64,000 bases of DNA from Melanopsichium pennsylvanicum (taxonomy: Eukaryota > Basidiomycota > Ustilaginomycetes > Ustilaginales). Under the pieces are notes generated by a model, which saw only the letters and a list, made by a program, of their open reading frames with translations, was not told the origin of the DNA and made no database searches. Within the stretch, counting starts at the first letter, position 1; every line of letters begins with the position of its first letter. The stretch spans positions 1,860,001 to 1,924,000 of the forward strand of contig OAPG01000001.1 in the NCBI GenBank assembly GCA_900208305.1. Reading direction: 5' to 3'. The translations under genes and the position numbers were made by a program. Shown piece after piece: positions 30,632 to 39,793 of this stretch.

Positions 30632-32242
30632 TCAATCGTGATCGCCCTCTGTTTCACCGGGACAATGAGCCGCCAGATCCTGTTGATCCTCATATCCACA
30701 TCCGCAGAACAAGCAGTACTGGTGCTGGTGTCGTAAGCTCGACAAGACCAATTCAAGCTGTTGGTTGATCTCGAGATTGCAAAAAGTGTCGGCCTCTTGT
30801 ACTTGGGTTTTATCCTCCGCCGAGAATGCCGATTGTAACAACTCGACCGCTTGTTTGAAACATGCATCCTTCTGCATCCTCTCATCGATCGTGGTAGCGT
30901 TCATGTCAGGAGCTACTGTATGGCCAGACAAGATGTTATACAGATCGCTATCGAGCCAGAGCGGGCTGTACTGCGTCCCAGAGGCGGTATCGAGCTCAAT
31001 CAGAGTCTTGCGTGCACGCGATAAAAGGTTCGAATCGTGCCTCTCTTGATGCTCGCGCGAGATGCGGGCGCGGAAATGGACCTCGGCTTCAGATTGAGCA
31101 GTAGTCAAAGTTCCCAATGTGGAGGATGCTTTGGCACGGATAGCAGAGGCAACAGCCGAAGGTGTGCGTGGGATCATTCCGATTCCTGCTCTTCGATTCA
31201 GGCCTAACCAACGTTGATCTGGACGAAGTGGCCTTGTGTTCGCAGATGAGGGATGGGCGAGTTTGGAAGAAAAGGGTACGGAGAATACACCTCCTGTGAG
31301 ATACTCATCTCCTTCCCGAGTTTGGGAGTCTGAGAGATCACTGAGCGCTGCAGCTTCTTCGTCTGTGTCTAGCGGTTCTGGATCTGATTCGATGGGTGCA
31401 TTGGCGGCACCTGTTCCGGCTTTGAAGGTGATCTTCTTGGCCAGTTCTTCTTCTTCTTTTTCTCCTTCTTCTTCTTCTTCTTCTTCTTCTTCTTCCTCTT
31501 GTTGCTGGTTTGGCAAATCTTGCATCCGCCTCCCCAAGGCTTCTCCCCTTCTGTATCCCATGGCCAGCATCATTCGCATTGCCTTTGTCGTGCCGTCCTC
31601 TCCTCCGACAGTGTCATCACCGCTCTGATTCTTAAAAACTTCACCTTCCCCATCACTTCGCTTCAGCTTGTCCCACCGCCTAGTTCCATCATTGTCCTCC
31701 GGTGGTAGAGTGCCTCCGCCAGCCACAATTTCGGCCTCAGCCAACAAATCTCGATCCAGCCCCTCTTCTCTCGCCTCCTCCTCTCTCTGCTTCCAGCTCC
31801 GTGTGTCTCGATTTCTGTGAGTGTAATGCGCTTCGAGTTTTCGCCTTTTGTCTGTGTAAGTCAGAGGTCGCTTAGGTTCTGTGTCAGCCAGGACGATGTA
31901 CTTGTCTGACATGAAATCCTCTTCATCATCGTCGGAGAAGGTTTGAGTGGTTGCGTCGGGAAAGCAAGAACGAGCGGAAGTGCTGGATTCGGGTTGTGAG
32001 GATTCTTTGGTCTCCAAGAGGATGGATAAAGGGTTAAATCGCCCTGCCTTACTGGTGGAAGAGGAGCCAGAGGGCATCGCCGAAATGAGCGATAAGAATG
32101 GCCGGTCGTGATGGTAAGGTTTCAAGTGTTGTCGTTGATTTCGAGCAAGGGTCCAAGTTGGAAAGCTGAAAAACCTCCACAAAAGCTCAGCCGCGGGGAC
32201 AAAATCTTTCTTCAATTCGCCGGAACGCGGATTGCTTGACAT
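30632..32242 (-). CDS. G-patch domain protein, GPATCH11-like, with C-terminal DUF4187 zinc motif
   Basis: This single exon runs from an ATG at 32240-32242 and gives 536 residues. A second ATG at 32075-32077 (MPSGSSS) would remove a poorly conserved leader of about 55 residues and may be the real start. Recognisable parts in order: DKYIV..., a basic region KRPLTYTDKRRKLEAHYTHRNRDTR, and a G-patch-like segment KAMRMMLAMGYRRGEALGRR. A poly-Glu tract follows at about 31460-31498, then RRAGIGMIPRT continuing the G-patch. Near the C-terminus are FRARISREHQERHD and CLFCGCGYEDQQDLAAHCPG, the DUF4187 signature. The poly-E tract thus interrupts the G-patch region. G-patch proteins usually activate DEAH helicases in splicing or ribosome assembly; GPATCH11 is kinetochore/nuclear-associated in animals. 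The exact role here is unknown. Confidence 0.83.
   Translation of the reverse strand: MSSNPRSGELKKDFVPAAELLWRFFSFPTWTLARNQRQHLKPYHHDRPFLSLISAMPSGSSSTSKAGRFNPLSILLETKESSQPESSTSARSCFPDATTQTFSDDDEEDFMSDKYIVLADTEPKRPLTYTDKRRKLEAHYTHRNRDTRSWKQREEEAREEGLDRDLLAEAEIVAGGGTLPPEDNDGTRRWDKLKRSDGEGEVFKNQSGDDTVGGEDGTTKAMRMMLAMGYRRGEALGRRMQDLPNQQQEEEEEEEEEEEGEKEEEELAKKITFKAGTGAANAPIESDPEPLDTDEEAAALSDLSDSQTREGDEYLTGGVFSVPFSSKLAHPSSANTRPLRPDQRWLGLNRRAGIGMIPRTPSAVASAIRAKASSTLGTLTTAQSEAEVHFRARISREHQERHDSNLLSRARKTLIELDTASGTQYSPLWLDSDLYNILSGHTVAPDMNATTIDERMQKDACFKQAVELLQSAFSAEDKTQVQEADTFCNLEINQQLELVLSSLRHQHQYCLFCGCGYEDQQDLAAHCPGETEGDHD
31447..31500. repeat. TTC/CTT triplet repeat encoding poly-Glu
   Basis: A tract of CTT/TTC triplets inside the GPATCH11-like gene encodes a run of Glu with Lys interruptions on the minus strand. 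It is a likely site of length variation. Confidence 0.85.
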
Positions 32243-32245
32243 CAC

Positions 32246-32841
32246 GCGAGTCTTCTCATTCTAGTCACACACAAGCAGTTCACACATACGACGCAGGCAC
32301 TCAGATTTCACTCGAGCATTGGCATAATTGGCTGGTTCAAAGGGCATTATTAGACTGTAAACAAGTACAAGAGATGCTGAGCAGATGACAGAGCGCCACG
32401 TTGCGCATGATCTGCCAGACGTGTTCCGGTTCTGGTTCCAAGGGGCGAGACAAGTTGAAAGGTGGAGAGATATTTACAGTACAGGCCCTAAAGGGGGCAG
32501 TGGGGTTGGTACAAGGAGAGAACTTGCGATTGCAAGCAGAAAAAAGAGTGGAAAAGAAGCTGCGTGAGATTAGCGTCTCTAATCCAGCAGCGCCATGGAA
32601 TGTGTCGATGGGCGATGAAGACGGTGAGAGATGAGGGGCAGACTACGCGATGCGACGGTCTTTCCGATGCGTTCGTACTTCCTTTGAAACCTTCCGGTCA
32701 TCTTGCATTTCGGAGTTATGCGCGATTCTAACGTTCTCCCACTTTTTCGGCTGAGGCCGAGACTAACATGATGGCTATGTTCGAGGCGTGACCGTGTGAA
32801 TCATGGCTGTATTCGAAACCGATCGAGTATTCGCTCCACAT
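32246..32841. other. Spacer between PIS1 3' end and GPATCH11-like start
   Basis: This 596-bp region holds the PIS1 3' end and the GPATCH11-like promoter. A plus-strand frame from an ATG at 32407 to 32634 has unusually gene-like codons and is listed separately. A TACAGTA heptamer lies at 32475-32481. Confidence 0.4.
32407..32634 (+). CDS. Possible small protein, 75 residues, unrecognised
   Basis: This ATG-started frame encodes MICQTCSGSGSKGRDKLKGG and then a helical, charged stretch ending NPAAPWNVSMGDEDGER. The CxxCxGxG start resembles one DnaJ-type zinc motif, but only one copy is present, so that assignment is not supported. ENLRLQAEKRVEKKLREI could form a short coiled coil. The sequence GACGGTGAGA near the end could be a splice donor, so this might be one exon of a longer gene. 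It is divergent from the GPATCH11-like gene by about 165 bp. It may equally be chance. Confidence 0.3.
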   Translation: MICQTCSGSGSKGRDKLKGGEIFTVQALKGAVGLVQGENLRLQAEKRVEKKLREISVSNPAAPWNVSMGDEDGER

Positions 32842-33678
32842 TTAGAGCGACTTGGTGCGAGCCTTCTGTCTCTCCTCGAGGTCCTTGCCAACCAGCACCT
32901 TGGCTGCCTTCCAGAACTGAACGCAGTTGATGATCTGCTTAGCAGCGCAAATGGGGAAAGTGATAGCGCCAACGATCTGGGGCCAGCTGAGTTCTGGAGT
33001 CACCTTGATAATGTAGCTGATCCACGGGCTTGCCTTGAGAGACGAGGGAAAGAGGAAGAGCAACGGCTCAATGTCCAAGCCGAGCGGCCTCTTGTAAAAA
33101 TCCATCAAGTACAAGCATACGAAGAAGAGCTCGTTGCCCGCGCAGAACATGAAAAGGGTCCTACTGTCGTTATAGTAGTACCACAGGATCTTGGAGACGT
33201 CCGAGGTGACGATCTTGTGGGAAGCGGACCCGGTGACGAGTGAGCTGTACATGTGAATGTAGTGCGAGGAAAAGTCGAGTGTGATGAGACCTTGGAAGAT
33301 GACGGCGCATCGTGGGTAGGCGGCGGTCAAGAAGCACAGCAAGCAAGCGGTGGTGCAGCGATCGGTGACCATGTCCAATACCGCACCGAATTTTGTGGAT
33401 TGACCTAGCGCTCGTGCGGCCATCCCGTCAAAGGCATCGAGCAGACACGAAACACCGTAGAGAAAAGTGCAGGCTTTGGGATTGCCCTTCATAAAGTAAA
33501 GCGAGAGAGCGGCCAGGATGACACGAGCATATCCTATCAAGTTGGGAACAAAGAGAAATACATTCTCGTCGGCTTCATTTGCTCTCTGAAGTAGCGATTC
33601 GGATTTGCCGCCTGCAGCTCCGTTGGCAGCTGCTACGTCTGGTGCTGACGACCTCGAGTTGCGTGTCTGCCTGGGCAT
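32842..33678 (-). CDS. PIS1: CDP-diacylglycerol-inositol 3-phosphatidyltransferase
   Basis: This single exon of 278 residues encodes phosphatidylinositol synthase, an ER membrane enzyme joining CDP-diacylglycerol and myo-inositol. The CDP-alcohol phosphatidyltransferase motif is complete: D81-xx-D84-G85-xx-A88-R89 ... G98-xxx-D102-xxx-D106. FLFVPNLIGYARVILA before it and the helices after it (LITLDFSSHYIHMYSSL, ELFFVCLYLMDF) match Pis1. The N-terminal 35 residues are Ser/Ala-rich and longer than in yeast Pis1. The start ATG is at 33676-33678. The gene is divergent from ORC3 across 1.4 kb. Confidence 0.97.
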   Translation of the reverse strand: MPRQTRNSRSSAPDVAAANGAAGGKSESLLQRANEADENVFLFVPNLIGYARVILAALSLYFMKGNPKACTFLYGVSCLLDAFDGMAARALGQSTKFGAVLDMVTDRCTTACLLCFLTAAYPRCAVIFQGLITLDFSSHYIHMYSSLVTGSASHKIVTSDVSKILWYYYNDSRTLFMFCAGNELFFVCLYLMDFYKRPLGLDIEPLLFLFPSSLKASPWISYIIKVTPELSWPQIVGAITFPICAAKQIINCVQFWKAAKVLVGKDLEERQKARTKSL

Positions 33679-35109
33679 GATGAAAAGAGCGAGTCGGGTG
33701 TGAGGTTCGTGACTTTATGCAAAATCGCTTCTACTGCATGTGCTTATACTGCTGTTGTCTTTAATGACGGATGGATGCAGAACGGCTCGATTTGAGGGTC
33801 AACACTGACACTTGCTGTGACGCGATTCGAGTAGAGATTGCCGGCTGGACCTTGTGCGTGCACGAGACTCTGACGCTGGAGTCAATGAGAAGATGACGGA
33901 TGAATCCCGAGCGACTGGAACTTATCGCCACTATGACCACAGAAAGGTGAAGGTGACGATGATGATAATGATAATGATGATAGTGTGACGATAGGCAATG
34001 TCAAAGAGATTGTTCGTGTGTGGATGATTCCGAACGAGTGATTGCAGTTACGCATTATTTTGCGGGCTGTGGAACGAGCTTTTTCGGATGTTCCGACCAG
34101 CTACCAAAATTGGAATTCTGGCACAAACACGCAGCAGCGACATTTGGAGGAACTTTGGATGCGGGCAACTAGAGAACACCAGGGCCGTCTGTCTGAGTTT
34201 GGTGCGGCTGGAAACACGGCTGAGCGGCTCAACCCTTGTATCCCCCCTTGTTCTTCTAGCGGCTCTGCTCGCGTGAAATGTATTCATTGGCTTGCTTCTT
34301 TCTCTGAGTGTAGTAAAGTGTAAATTTACTGTATTAGATTGGGCTATGAGTACAAGCAGAGCAAAGCTTGCTCCTGTGCATTTATTTGGGATTCGCACAA
34401 AGCCGATCTTGGCGTTCTAGCACTGTAAGATATCTCGAACGGGGTAAAAAGAGGAGCAGCCGAGTGTTTGTAAGTTGATTGCATCACCTTTGCCCGTTGT
34501 TAGCCTTGTCGTCTGATTTGCAGTCGAACCTCATCCTCGAAATCTCATCTGTATACCGACGCAACCTCGTTGTCGAAAGCTGCCGGCGAATTCCGCGGGG
34601 CTCGACGAGATCGCTCCTCCCGCCATGCCTGAGGTTGTGGAAGCCTTTTTCCAGAACCCTTTGTCCAAGTTTTTGAGATCCTGTTTAGTTTCACATTTCG
34701 TTTCAGAATACTCGTTTGAAGCCATCATTGTCCAAGTCTCGAGTCAGTCGAACTCTCGGCGTTGTGCTTGCGATATGCCTCAGCTTTTCCGAATGTGTGT
34801 TAGATCGTATGCACCTACTCTGCAACGCGGTCGGTCCTTTCCAAAGCACGAAGTGTTGGTCCGAGAGCCTAACAAGACACCTTCTGAGACTCGCACACTT
34901 TCTCTACCTTGATCTTGATCCCCTCAATTTCAAGCCCTATTTCATCTTCGTCTCAACACATAGCCTATGTGACACCTTGACTGGGAAGTACAAGCCCGAT
35001 CACTTAGCTGAGGATATCTCTCTGCGATAGAGGCAACACATCGCAAGCCATCTGCGCTTGGCAAACACCTTTGTCGCACCCTCTTCAGGCGGCCGAAGCT
35101 GTGGCAGCA
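33679..35109. other. Intergenic region PIS1 / ORC3
   Basis: This 1431-bp divergent spacer contains a GATGATAATGATAATGAT repeat near 33958-33985 and a GTAAATTTACTGTA element at 34320-34333. Overlapping open frames at 34479-35030 include a plus-strand ATG frame at 34625 (MPEVVEAFFQNPLSKF) opposite a minus frame at 34531-34728. None carries a motif I recognise. A short multi-exon gene here cannot be excluded. Confidence 0.4.
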
Positions 35110-38100
35110 ATGTCGGCTCGCAAAGCCCGCAACGAGCCGGTGACGAGCGGTCTCGATATCCTCTCCTCGGCATGCTATACAATACCTTGGCGTCCCAAGA
35201 AAAGAACAAAAAGAGCGTCCTCAGCGACCAACGGCCTTCAAGACTCTCCGGAACCGCCTTTCCCTGTCCTCGCAGAGTTCGAAGCAGACAGCGATCCAGC
35301 CCACGTTCGGTACGCCTCCTACCAGATCGCTGTCCAGCGAACAGAACAGCTGTTTGAAAGATGCGTGAACGATGTGTACTGCCCCCTCTTTAATGATTTG
35401 CGCTCGTTCTTCAGTGCACAAAGACCCTCGACACATTCGGTTGACTCTAGCTTGGGTCAGGTTGGGATTGCAGAACAGAAGCTCTTCCTGCCAGGTTTCG
35501 AGAGCTCCGATTCACTTCAGCAAAATGCCATCGCAAGCGGCTCTTGCGGCGCAGCAAGGAGTATTCAGACAGCGCTCCTCATTTCGTCTTCAGCACCGTG
35601 GCTCTCGTCCTTCTCAAGTCGTCTCGTTTCCAATATCTCTGACGCCGGCATCAACCGGCCACACAGTATCGTCGTCACTCTTTCCGCCAGCGAATGCTCA
35701 AATCTCTACACGGCCCTGCGGCTTCTCGTGGCACGCTTCATTGCGCAAGGCTCGAATCTCGACCCGACTTCAGAGTCAGAAGAAATCGATCTGTCCGATG
35801 TCGAAGCAGCTGCTTTCGCAGGCAAAGTCGACCCCGATTTGCACGTCTTGCGCTCTTGGTGGATTACCAAGTTTGGTCATCTCGATCAACGACCTCGACT
35901 TGTAGTCAACCTCCCGACGATTGAGTCAATGGAGCCGACGGTACTCTCCGACCTCTTGTCAGCTTTGCAGACCTTTGTTGCCGAGCCGCCTCGTCTCTCT
36001 TCTTCCGCACAAACTTCCTCAGCATCGCCCCAGCTCCTGCTAGTACTAGGAATTACATCGCCATCGGGCGGTCTCGCAGCAGTTTCAGCCAACAGCGTTG
36101 AAGCCTCAACAAGCTCGTCTACATCAGCGCCGGCTGCGTGGATCGACTATATTCCGCGCCAAGTGCTCCGGGTGCTCGACATTTCCCGGTTCTCGCTTCC
36201 CAGCAAAGAGATCGTGTGGTCTAGCCTGGTACAGTCCTTTCTAACCTCCCGCGAGCTTCCCCTCTCTCTCGGCCCTTCTGCCTTCGAGTACATCCGCGAG
36301 ACGTACTGGGAGAGAGACGCAGACCTCGACTCGGTCCTCGATGCCGTTCGTCTAGCCTGCTTCGTCCACTTTTCGGGCAAACCAGAATCGGTCTTCACCA
36401 TTCCAGGACAAGCGAAGCGGGTCAAATTCTACAGCTGGACGCCCAAAATGATCGAACGTATGAAGATTGCGTTCCTCACCACGGATTCGAATGGAGATCT
36501 TGTGCTTCCCCTGCTTATAGATTCGGCAAGGGAGCCAACGCTGGATGTGAACAAGTTTCTTCAAGAAGCGGCACGATCAGACCAGTTCATTTTGGGAGAA
36601 CTTGACCAGCTCCGTCATTCGCGTGAGGTGCTTTGCTTTCGACTCGAATTCGCCATGCGCTTCCTTTTCCGTGCGTTTGAAGCACTACAAAGGATTCAGA
36701 TGCGAGCCAGCAATGCGGCTCAAGCGATTCACGCTCGAAACAGTGCGATCGCGCAGCAAGCTGCGGAGCTGGACGAACAGAGGCAGCTCGAGCGAGCAAG
36801 CGAAATTCTCACCCAAGTCGTCATGCAGTGTTTGAATGCTTCGGTAGGCTCATTGGAAGCAGGCAAGCGTCCGCCAGCAGCGCTGACCCTTCGCAATGGC
36901 CTTACGCGACTCTCGAATGCGTCTCGTCGCTTGTTGTCGGATGAATTTGAGACTCTGCTCGATGACATGGTTGGGGCAGCGGAAGACGAAGTGAGGAGGA
37001 TCGAAGATGCGCTTCCCGACATGGCTGAGGACGTCGAGCCGCACGATCAATCAGGTCAGCTCAGATCAGCTACCGAAAGAATCACTGCCCAGAGTGCACA
37101 ATTCTTGGCCGGATTGAGGACATTCCAACAGCGCCTGTCGCAAACCATCGTTGCAGGCACTGCTGGGATGAACGGAGACGAAGATCTCGACCCCGTCGCC
37201 TCACCTGCTGCGATTGGTAGCGAAGCAGCGCAGCGAAAGCGAGAAGCTCGCTTACAGAGGGTGCAGAGAAAGTTGCTTATGGAGGAGAAATTGCTCGGTC
37301 TGAAACGAGAAATCACAGATTGGATTGTTCGCTCGATCCTCGATCTCGTCGATTGGAATTCACTCACTTGCACTTTTACTTGGGCAGATCATGGCCCGCT
37401 TCATCTTCTCTGTGACATCTTTTGGGTGGATTGTTACGCACCTTTATCTACGCTTCTGGATCCATCCACGCGTGCAGGGCTGATCCTTCCCATGGCCGCG
37501 CCCTTGGAATTTGTAGAGAGCCTGTACGATGCTGCACTGAGCGTGGTGGCTGAAGACGAACTTGAAAAGGTGGATCTGGAAAAGTTGGAAAAAATGCAAG
37601 AGCCGGATGTGTGCAAGTTGTTTAAGCTTTACGGGGAATGTGGTAAGTTTGTAAATCTGGCAGATTGGTATGAAGCTTTCAAGAAGATTGTAGAGTATGA
37701 TGGGATTGTGGATGAGGTTGAGGTGAATTTGAAAAAGCAGAGAGCTAGGGAGGTTAAAGAGTGTGAATTTAGTTTGTATAAGGTTGGGGATGGGGAAGAA
37801 GAAGATGACCAAGAAGATGAGGAGGATGATGAAGTGATTGTTGCGAGTATGCCGAGCAAAGGGAGGAGTAGTCTGAGAAAGAGGAATATGCATCTATTGG
37901 ATTTGGTTGAATCCGACAACGACTCGAATGTGATGAATACTCCTTCGAAGAAGCGTCGGCGCAATAACGCCACTGATGCGAATATAGCAGAAGAAGCTGT
38001 CATGGCGGATTCCACCACAGAAAGCGAGATTCAAACCAGATTCGCACTAGCACTCAACCAGCTTGCTCGCATGGGCATGATCCGTGGCACGCGACGTCGA

Positions 38101-38151
38101 CAGGAACACATTACAAAGGTCATGTGGGATCTCATCCCCGACAGCTTCTAA
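35110..38151 (+). CDS. ORC3: Origin recognition complex subunit 3
   Basis: This single exon of 1013 residues starts at the ATG at 35110. The frame is open further left, but without an ATG. ORC3 is an AAA-like core subunit of the six-protein complex that marks replication origins and loads MCM2-7. The N-terminal region (VRYASYQIAVQRTEQLFERCVNDVYCPLFNDL), the AAA-like core (RLVVNLPTIESMEPTVLSDLLSAL, LLLVLGITSP), the insert with RETYWERDADLDSVLDAVRLACFVHF, and the C-terminal winged helix (RFALALNQLARMGMIRGTRRRQEHITKVMWDL) match ORC3. It exceeds the usual 620-710 residues because of Ala/Ser-rich linkers and an acidic insert before the winged helix (37780-37840). Codon use shifts from C-ending to G/T-ending towards the 3' end. 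The gene is convergent with the next gene. Confidence 0.93.
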   Translation: MSARKARNEPVTSGLDILSSACYTIPWRPKKRTKRASSATNGLQDSPEPPFPVLAEFEADSDPAHVRYASYQIAVQRTEQLFERCVNDVYCPLFNDLRSFFSAQRPSTHSVDSSLGQVGIAEQKLFLPGFESSDSLQQNAIASGSCGAARSIQTALLISSSAPWLSSFSSRLVSNISDAGINRPHSIVVTLSASECSNLYTALRLLVARFIAQGSNLDPTSESEEIDLSDVEAAAFAGKVDPDLHVLRSWWITKFGHLDQRPRLVVNLPTIESMEPTVLSDLLSALQTFVAEPPRLSSSAQTSSASPQLLLVLGITSPSGGLAAVSANSVEASTSSSTSAPAAWIDYIPRQVLRVLDISRFSLPSKEIVWSSLVQSFLTSRELPLSLGPSAFEYIRETYWERDADLDSVLDAVRLACFVHFSGKPESVFTIPGQAKRVKFYSWTPKMIERMKIAFLTTDSNGDLVLPLLIDSAREPTLDVNKFLQEAARSDQFILGELDQLRHSREVLCFRLEFAMRFLFRAFEALQRIQMRASNAAQAIHARNSAIAQQAAELDEQRQLERASEILTQVVMQCLNASVGSLEAGKRPPAALTLRNGLTRLSNASRRLLSDEFETLLDDMVGAAEDEVRRIEDALPDMAEDVEPHDQSGQLRSATERITAQSAQFLAGLRTFQQRLSQTIVAGTAGMNGDEDLDPVASPAAIGSEAAQRKREARLQRVQRKLLMEEKLLGLKREITDWIVRSILDLVDWNSLTCTFTWADHGPLHLLCDIFWVDCYAPLSTLLDPSTRAGLILPMAAPLEFVESLYDAALSVVAEDELEKVDLEKLEKMQEPDVCKLFKLYGECGKFVNLADWYEAFKKIVEYDGIVDEVEVNLKKQRAREVKECEFSLYKVGDGEEEDDQEDEEDDEVIVASMPSKGRSSLRKRNMHLLDLVESDNDSNVMNTPSKKRRRNNATDANIAEEAVMADSTTESEIQTRFALALNQLARMGMIRGTRRRQEHITKVMWDLIPDSF

Positions 38152-38440
38152 TCGCAAAAACACACGAGAAGTGTTCGTTATCAGCAGCAATCAAAGTGGC
38201 AACAAAGCCATTTCCACACACCCTTCTTCATGTAGCATACATGTGCCTACTTGTGTATACAGTAAATTTACATGTGTGCAAAATGTGTGAGCGGCACTGC
38301 AGTGTAATATCGTCCTGATAGAGCAAGTGACAGTAGATAACATCAGGAAGGACACAGAGTACAACAAGACGTCTCGTTTCTCCCCATTACGGAATGAATT
38401 CAATTAGGTGTTATGGTTATGAAAGCCTTGCGGATTTTGC

Positions 38441-39793
38441 TCAGCCAAGCATGTCGTCCAAAAAGTTCTCAAGCCGGCCGAGTTCGCCTGGATTTGAACG
38501 TATCGCTTGTTGCTGATGGGTCGGATATGTTGCCATACCGTTCGAGTTGCGATGACCTTGCTGTCCGTTTTGCCTGTTATTCCCACCATTGACTCCAACT
38601 GGACTGAGCGAAAACACGCTAAGATCCCTGCCATTAACACTTCGGTCGTTAAGACTGGCGAGGAAACTGTCGATCCTTTCTGTCCGATCCCCTCCGCCGC
38701 CACCTGGCGACTTGCGTGCCGGTTCAGCAGTACCAGCTGCTCCGGCAAGAGGCGACTTTCGACGACCAAAGGTTGTGCTGAAGCTAGACCTGCCGCTGTG
38801 AGTGGACGCTGTTTCTGCATCGTTAGCGCTATTGCGGGACTTTGCTAATGAGGATTCGATCTCTAACGCAAGACTGTCTGAGAGCGTACCTGTGCAAGGT
38901 ACCGCGGGGCCATCGGGTGGGGCGCTCTTGCTTGACAAATAAGTGTTGGTGGGCCCGATATGGATCGATGGAACAGGGCGTGGCTTTGCATCCGCTCTTG
39001 AACGCTCACCAACACCGTGACCCTGAAATCGAGCCTTCAACGCACGTACAGCTTCCGCTTTCTCCTTTTCCTTTTGTAGTGCTTCAAGATCGATGTCGGA
39101 CCCGACGGCTTCTTCATGGGTGACCTTTCTCGTCTCGTCTGGCGATTGCATAGCCGCAGATCCATGTCCTCTTGCCCTTTGCCTTTGCCTTTCCTTCTCG
39201 TGCAGGTACGCCAAGCTACGGTCGATGTCGTTCTCTACATCGGATGCGGTCTCATCTTTTGCACGGCTTCGTGAGATTTCCTCGGCAATGCCGGCTTGGG
39301 TGCGGTTACTGTCGCCCAAGGCTGCCACCCTAGCGACGAGGGCGGAGATATCCACTTCGGGTTCTGGCTCCTCTTCGTCCGGTAATCGAGGGTCCTTTGC
39401 CGCCTCGAGGCGTTCCAGACGTGCTAGCTTACTCTCGCCAAGCCTGCGACGTGCGTATTTGCCCTTACTTGGATTGGATGGATTGTCATGCTCTTGCGCA
39501 TGAGCAATGCTAGAGGAGCAAGTAGCTGCTGCTTGTGAGAGAGACGGAAATTCGGTGTTGCCCTCGTCTCCGTCGTCGCTGCCGCTACCGCTTATTGAGC
39601 CGTCATCGCCGTCGTCGTCTTCGCTGTCCGACTCAGATTGTGGCGCTTGTGATGTGTTTGTTGTTCGATGCTTGTTTGCGAATGTGTTACGGTAACCAGG
39701 TTTCGAGGAGCCAGGCTCGGCATTGTCTGTAGAAGCTTTTGAGTTGTTGTACCTCCTCGATGCTCTGGCCTTGTACTTGTTCTGAAGAACCAT
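38441..39793 (-). CDS. Unrecognised 450-residue low-complexity protein
   Basis: This long single-exon frame with an ATG at 39791-39793 is well supported by its length and codon pattern, but I do not recognise a family. The N-terminus is basic (MVLQNKYKARASRRYNN). An acidic Ser/Asp tract follows around 55-80, then a charged helical segment GKYARRRLGESKLARLERLEAAKD that leads into EVDISALVARVAAL. A second predicted coiled coil is LEALQKEKEKAEAVRALKARFQG. The C-terminal half is Ser-, Gly- and Asn-rich and ends LGRLENFLDDMLG. No signal peptide, membrane segment or cysteine motif is seen. The layout suggests a largely disordered scaffold-type protein. It is convergent with ORC3. Confidence 0.7.
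   Translation of the reverse strand: MVLQNKYKARASRRYNNSKASTDNAEPGSSKPGYRNTFANKHRTTNTSQAPQSESDSEDDDGDDGSISGSGSDDGDEGNTEFPSLSQAAATCSSSIAHAQEHDNPSNPSKGKYARRRLGESKLARLERLEAAKDPRLPDEEEPEPEVDISALVARVAALGDSNRTQAGIAEEISRSRAKDETASDVENDIDRSLAYLHEKERQRQRARGHGSAAMQSPDETRKVTHEEAVGSDIDLEALQKEKEKAEAVRALKARFQGHGVGERSRADAKPRPVPSIHIGPTNTYLSSKSAPPDGPAVPCTGTLSDSLALEIESSLAKSRNSANDAETASTHSGRSSFSTTFGRRKSPLAGAAGTAEPARKSPGGGGGDRTERIDSFLASLNDRSVNGRDLSVFSLSPVGVNGGNNRQNGQQGHRNSNGMATYPTHQQQAIRSNPGELGRLENFLDDMLG

Noticed and set aside
34479..35030. Overlapping frames upstream of ORC3 (MPEVVEAFF..., MKPSLSKS...)
   Set aside because: Neither shows a family signature, and two strands compete. A multi-exon gene could not be assembled with convincing splice sites.
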